Positions 31,625 through 34,505 of a DNA stretch of 34,505 bases are shown here, piece after piece. Each line of letters starts with the position of its first letter. Position 1 is the stretch's first letter. Origin of the DNA: a virus; IMG/VR virus record IMGVR_UViG_3300036985_002165, positions 1 through 34,505 of that record. One strand, given 5' to 3'. The notes under the pieces are model-generated. The model did not search any database. It was not told the DNA's origin and worked only from the letters and a program-made list of their open reading frames with translations. The position numbers and the translations under genes are program-made.

Positions 31625-31647
31625 AAAAAAAGCCCCTTACGGGGCTT
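31625..31647 (-). terminator. terminator/attenuator directly before the DNA polymerase gene
   Basis: On the minus strand, AAGCCCC and GGGGCTT form a 7-bp stem with loop GTAA, followed by a T run; the polymerase ATG comes 5 bases after that run. It lies after the stop of the SSB-position gene at 31656, within what otherwise looks like one operon. Confidence 0.83.
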
Positions 31648-31655
31648 CTCCTTAC

Positions 31656-32297
31656 TTAGACTGAACGTCTACGTCTGCCTGATTCTTCAGGCACACCATC
31701 TTCATCCTTGTCAGTAGATGCCTCTCCATCCAAGCCTACCCATTCAACAACTTCAAACACAGGAGTATAAATCTTACCGTACGCTTTATGTTGGTAAAAT
31801 TCTTTCTTCAGGTTGATAACTGGAACAGGTTTATCTTGATCGGCATCTACTTGCGCTGCAATAGCAACTGCAAGAGTCTGTACTGAACGTTTACCGCCAA
31901 CTGAAGTGGTTGAGTAACGAACTTCCAAGCCTTTATCTTCACCGGACAAACATTTTAAGCTCATACCGACTTGAGTTTCCCATCCACGTTTACCACCAGC
32001 AGGAGCAGCATCAAGTTCAGGCAATGGTGATGTAATACTTACCATCTTTTCACCTAAAACTTCACCTTCACCCCAGCAGATAAAACCGTGAACAAAAGAG
32101 AACGGATTAACCGCCCATGTAGAGTCTGATTCAACTTCAGATTCTCCAGCACCAAACACCCAATGACCAGTACGATCCATTTTAAGGATAGCAGAGCCAT
32201 TGTTACCACCGACTTCAGTTTCCAAAGAACGAAGTGCAGTAGAGAGTGAAGTAACAGAAGGAAGATTAGAACCAGAAAACGCTACTAAGTTTGACAT
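31656..32297 (-). CDS. hypothetical replication-block protein, possible single-strand DNA-binding protein
   Basis: The 213-residue protein lies between a DUF2800-type nuclease and the polymerase. In related phage and prophage operons this place is taken by a DUF2815-type protein thought to bind single-stranded DNA. Visible features are a beta-rich core (WAVNPFSFVHGFICWGEGEV, GWETQVGMSLKCLSGEDKGL, EVRYSTTSVGGKRSVQTLAV), a later AYGKIYTPVFEVVEWVG, and a tail that is acidic then basic (KDEDGVPEES, RRRRSV). I see no classical OB-fold SSB signature or typical DDDIPF-type tail. The role is inferred from position; family recognition is weak. Confidence 0.65.
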   Translation of the reverse strand: MSNLVAFSGSNLPSVTSLSTALRSLETEVGGNNGSAILKMDRTGHWVFGAGESEVESDSTWAVNPFSFVHGFICWGEGEVLGEKMVSITSPLPELDAAPAGGKRGWETQVGMSLKCLSGEDKGLEVRYSTTSVGGKRSVQTLAVAIAAQVDADQDKPVPVINLKKEFYQHKAYGKIYTPVFEVVEWVGLDGEASTDKDEDGVPEESGRRRRSV

Positions 32298-32308
32298 AAT
32301 ATTGTACC

Positions 32309-33430
32309 TTATTGAAGTTTAGTAAGAGCAGCAGACAACTGTTGCCCGATTAACAGCACAGCAGGACGAGGATCGTCTACATGTGCCATTGTGTTACCCG
32401 ATGAAATAGAAACGGTTGATCCTTCTGGTAAAGGCTGTTTAAGCTTCTTGAGCTTCTTTTCAGCCTGAGCAGGAGAGATAAACGATGCTTCCATCACATC
32501 AGATTCTGTTAAGCCAGTTGCAAGCAGGGCTTTCTTAGCCTCAACTTCATCTGACCATTTACGAGTTGACCTTTTGGCAACCAGTTTGTAATTTGGTAAA
32601 TCAGTACCAGATTCTAGCATAGTGAACGCCAATGCACGCAAGTCTTTTATCCACTCTTCTAAAATCTCAGCGTTTTGAAGGTAAGCATCAATAGTGGGGA
32701 TGTCGATAGCATCAATTTTCACTTTCAATGCGCGTTCAACTGCACCCGTCATTAATGGGCAAGTAGGCTTTGCTGCACACCATTTACAATGGCTACCTTC
32801 CCTAAGCGGTGCGTCAAGTCTTTGTGATGCTTTAACAGCACTTAACAGTTGCTGTTCAAATGCTTTAATGCGTTCTACAGTCGTTACCCAGCGTTTAATC
32901 ATCGGAGGTTGAATAATAATTAGCTCGACTTCTTTTACGTCTTTAAATGCCCATTTAGCATGTTCAGTACGCATGGCAGCAGCAGCGTAGAACATCAACT
33001 GTTCATTTTCTTTTGCTTCTACGATAACGCCATTACCAAACTTCCAATCCAAGACAATAGCACGATCACGTACACGACCAAGCAGATCGCAGCTGCCAAA
33101 TACATCAGGAATGAAATCACCGAAATTAACTTCAACTTCGACTTCATAAACCATTTCATTTTCTGGTTCAACTTCATCTAGTAACCCCAATGCGACATTG
33201 ATTTTTTCATCGATTAAATCTTGAGTCAGTATAACATCTTCATATTGATCCCCGACTACAGGTTTTGTACCAATACCTAAGTATTCAGCAATAGTATTAT
33301 GAAGAAGTGTACCTTCATCAGCATAAGAGCTGGAAGGCTTTTCAGGTGCAGCATTACAGAGCGCAACACTACCTGGACAGTTGATAACACGTTTGGCAGT
33401 AGAACCACCGACTATTTTTGAATGTGCCAT
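32309..33430 (-). CDS. DUF2800-type Cas4/RecB-like nuclease
   Basis: The 373-residue protein has PD-(D/E)XK nuclease features: H44 in LLHNTIAEY, D115 in FGSCDLLGRV, D128 and K130 in IVLDWKFGNG, and ENEQLMFYAAAA (Q144, Y148). Cysteines C18, C215, C218 and C224 (HCKWCAAKPTCP) are placed as in the iron-sulfur cluster of Cas4 and AddB. It is expected to act as an exonuclease in replication or recombination. It is the first gene of the minus-strand replication block, and a predicted promoter and inverted repeats lie just upstream at 33443-33533. The C-terminal third (about 285-373) has no recognised motif. Confidence 0.87.
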   Translation of the reverse strand: MAHSKIVGGSTAKRVINCPGSVALCNAAPEKPSSSYADEGTLLHNTIAEYLGIGTKPVVGDQYEDVILTQDLIDEKINVALGLLDEVEPENEMVYEVEVEVNFGDFIPDVFGSCDLLGRVRDRAIVLDWKFGNGVIVEAKENEQLMFYAAAAMRTEHAKWAFKDVKEVELIIIQPPMIKRWVTTVERIKAFEQQLLSAVKASQRLDAPLREGSHCKWCAAKPTCPLMTGAVERALKVKIDAIDIPTIDAYLQNAEILEEWIKDLRALAFTMLESGTDLPNYKLVAKRSTRKWSDEVEAKKALLATGLTESDVMEASFISPAQAEKKLKKLKQPLPEGSTVSISSGNTMAHVDDPRPAVLLIGQQLSAALTKLQ

Positions 33431-33442
33431 TAATAGATTCCC

Positions 33443-33533
33443 GTTTCGTTTAAAGTGAATATATTATTTCACAAAAAAATATATTGTACAAATGTTTTTT
33501 ACAGTGATAAGCTATAACCTCACTAAACGAAAC
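33443..33533. promoter_or_regulatory. inverted repeats framing the divergent promoter region, possible operator
   Basis: GTTTCGTTTA (33443-33452) and TAAACGAAAC (33524-33533) are perfect 10-bp inverted copies 71 bases apart, framing the space between the divergent blocks. Inside lies GTGAA...TTCAC (33455-33459, 33468-33472), overlapping the minus-strand -10. Confidence 0.55.
33463..33491 (-). promoter_or_regulatory. predicted promoter for the replication block
   Basis: TTGTAC (33491-33486) and AATAAT (33468-33463) are 17 bases apart on the minus strand, about 30 bases before the nuclease ATG. The -10 is close to consensus and the -35 is moderate. Confidence 0.55.
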
Positions 33534-33545
33534 TGGAATACTCAA

Positions 33546-33764
33546 ATGAACAATACACAAATAGCAGTAATCGCACTATCAATTGCTTTATCATGCGGAT
33601 TTATTTTTGGCGCAACATACACCAACAACGACCAAGCCAGCGTTATACATAAAACCAGATCAGGTTCATTCATCATTCAAAAAAACTTAAAAGGTGAAGA
33701 ACAAATTTATCAGGTCCTAGAATTACCTGGTAACGTTCCAAGCTTTGTAACTCCAAGGGATTAA
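33546..33764 (+). CDS. small secreted or membrane-anchored protein, 72 aa
   Basis: The protein begins MNNTQIAVIALSIALSCGFI, a hydrophobic segment that is a membrane anchor or uncleaved signal, followed by FGATYTNNDQASVIHK and a short soluble part (SGSFIIQKNLKGEEQIYQVL). I choose the ATG at 33546 because the hydrophobic segment then starts at once and TGGA lies upstream; the longer frame from 33492 begins with residues unlike a signal and overlaps the probable promoter. Its TAA is directly followed by the VRR-NUC ATG. Function unknown. It is the first gene of the plus-strand block. Confidence 0.65.
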   Translation: MNNTQIAVIALSIALSCGFIFGATYTNNDQASVIHKTRSGSFIIQKNLKGEEQIYQVLELPGNVPSFVTPRD

Positions 33765-34052
33765 ATGCTAGAACGTGACATTGAAAAATATTTTAAATGG
33801 ATAGTTGAAGTGAACGGAGGAAAGACGTATAAATTCACTTCACCTGCCCATCGAGGTGTAGCAGATAGAATTGCTTGCATGTCAGATGGTTCGTGCTGGT
33901 TCGTCGAATTAAAAACAAAAGGGGGTAGATTATCAGAATTACAAAAACTATTTGCACAAGAAATGATAAGGCTTAACCAAAACTATGCGTGTCTTTGGAC
34001 AATAGAACAGATTGATAATTGGGCAATAGAATGTTTGGGATTACATATTTAA
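33765..34052 (+). CDS. VRR-NUC domain nuclease
   Basis: The 95-residue protein is a stand-alone VRR-NUC domain of the PD-(D/E)XK superfamily, as found in phages and as the nuclease part of FAN1. The visible pattern is E4 (ERDIEKYF), GGKTYKFTSPAHRGVADRIA with the catalytic D in GVADR, then WFVELKTKGGRLSELQKLF giving E and K of E-x-K and the Q. It probably resolves branched DNA in replication or recombination. AAGGGAT precedes the ATG, and the gene starts immediately after the upstream stop. A small membrane peptide gene overlaps its last 22 bases. If the ends of the window join, it stands six genes ahead of the SNF2 helicase in the same direction. Confidence 0.92.
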   Translation: MLERDIEKYFKWIVEVNGGKTYKFTSPAHRGVADRIACMSDGSCWFVELKTKGGRLSELQKLFAQEMIRLNQNYACLWTIEQIDNWAIECLGLHI

Positions 34053-34135
34053 TTAGATTGATTATATGTTTAGTAATTTTAACGGTCATGCTTCCGCTGG
34101 CCATCATTAACTTATGGGTAATGAAATGGAAATAG
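34031..34135 (+). CDS. tiny membrane protein, 34 aa
   Basis: The frame encodes MFGITYLIRLIICLVILTVM followed by LPLAIINLWVMKWK. It is one hydrophobic span of about 24 residues with a basic end, the form of a single-pass membrane peptide. It starts within the VRR-NUC end (22-base overlap) and its end overlaps the next gene by 22 bases. No clear ribosome site is seen, so it would rely on coupling. It may be spurious, but it fills a gap that otherwise has no gene. Confidence 0.45.
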   Translation: MFGITYLIRLIICLVILTVMLPLAIINLWVMKWK

Positions 34136-34302
34136 ATCAAGACATAGACTGGTTGTATGCACAAACTGTAAAAGGAGGGCTTAAACGTCCAACTGAGAAA
34201 CAAGAAGATGAATTTGATTATCTAGTGAGCCGATATAGACGTTTGTTAGGGTTAACTGTATCTTCAGCCAGAACACGAGCTTTCAAGGAAGTCATGATGT
34301 GA
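34114..34302 (+). CDS. hypothetical small protein, 62 aa
   Basis: The 62-residue protein is hydrophilic and helical: EIDQDIDWLYAQTVKGGLKR, PTEKQEDEFDYLVSRYRRLL, then SSARTRAFKEVMM. No family is recognised. Two in-frame ATGs (34114, 34126) are possible; the second is preceded by GGGTAATGAA and may be the real start. Its end overlaps the GTG candidate start of the DUF3310 gene (34299-34302). Confidence 0.6.
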   Translation: MGNEMEIDQDIDWLYAQTVKGGLKRPTEKQEDEFDYLVSRYRRLLGLTVSSARTRAFKEVMM

Positions 34303-34505
34303 AAATACCAACCTTATGGAGTTATCCAATGCCCGACAAAAAGATGGTTGGGGGTAATCATTACTTATTACCGATCCAACCCGTTACTTACATCCATGCT
34401 AACAAGCTACCGTTTATGGAAGGTAACATAATAAAGTACATTACGCGCCATCGAAGCAAGAATGGCGCAGAAGATATAAAGAAAATCATACACTACTGTG
34501 AACTA
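34299..34505 (+). CDS. DUF3310 protein, cut by the window end
   Basis: From the ATG at 34329 the frame reads MPDKKMVGGNHYLLPIQPVT and later EGNIIKYITRHRSKNGAEDI with KKIIHYCEL, the DUF3310 pattern: GGxHY, IQPxxYI, LPFxEGNxIKYxxRxxxKxGxEDxKK. The family is sometimes annotated nucleotide-kinase-like and has no firm function. A GTG at 34299 overlapping the previous TGA would add ten residues; the ATG at 34329 has GGAG eight bases upstream and agrees better with family starts. The gene runs off the window. Its last residues may be those encoded at 2-76. Confidence 0.85.
   Translation, partial: MKIPTLWSYPMPDKKMVGGNHYLLPIQPVTYIHANKLPFMEGNIIKYITRHRSKNGAEDIKKIIHYCEL

Noticed and set aside
33492-33545. 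Longer start for the small secreted protein at 33492
   Set aside because: It would put a charged non-signal stretch before the hydrophobic segment and overlap the divergent control region; the ATG at 33546 is more sensible.

Overview
The window looks like an almost complete genome of a small tailed phage with P22-like short-tailed (podovirus) virion genes. It is AT-rich. It carries large and small terminase subunits, a P22-type portal, a scaffold, a P22-type coat, tail factors resembling gp4 and gp10, ejection-type proteins, a tailspike, fibres and a lysis cassette. Replication genes are a family A DNA polymerase, a PrimPol/SF3 helicase, a Cas4/RecB-like nuclease, a SNF2 helicase and a VRR-NUC nuclease. 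I recognise no integrase, CI-like repressor, tRNA, rRNA, CRISPR array or insertion sequence. The host is probably a Gram-negative bacterium, judged from the P22-type virion and TTATNCACA-type DnaA boxes. I cannot name the host.

Layout. Four transcription blocks meet at two divergent and two convergent points. (1) Minus strand 24958->2206 is the virion and lysis block: terS, terL, portal, scaffold, [terminator, promoter], coat, coat-adjacent protein, [terminator], small protein, tailspike, gp4-like, gp10-like hub, giant fibre, small protein, sulfotransferase-like protein, three ejection-type proteins, collar fibre, holin, XhlA-like protein, lysozyme and a small protein. (2) Plus strand 25843->27091 is a block of five small genes next to a predicted origin. 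It includes a shortened DnaN-like clamp and a ribbon-helix-helix-like protein, and it ends in a terminator. (3) Minus strand 33430->27447 is the replication block: DUF2800-type nuclease, SSB-position protein, terminator, DNA polymerase, PrimPol-helicase, terminator. (4) Plus strand 33546->34505 carries a small membrane protein, VRR-NUC nuclease, two small proteins and DUF3310. It appears to continue at position 1 (end of DUF3310, two small proteins, SNF2 helicase, two small proteins) up to 2205, so the map is probably circular or circularly permuted.

The most interesting DNA is the ~880-base gene-free stretch between terS and the small plus-strand genes. It holds four phased A-tract repeats at 33-34 base spacing beside a GC-rich inverted repeat, in the relative position of a packaging site. 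It then holds a predicted origin: five perfect TTATNCACA DnaA boxes in opposite orientations around an AT-rich core, followed by a promoter with a consensus -35. The most unusual gene is the 186-residue clamp-like protein. It aligns by eye with domains II and III of the bacterial beta clamp and lacks domain I, yet it sits in a phage that uses a family A polymerase.
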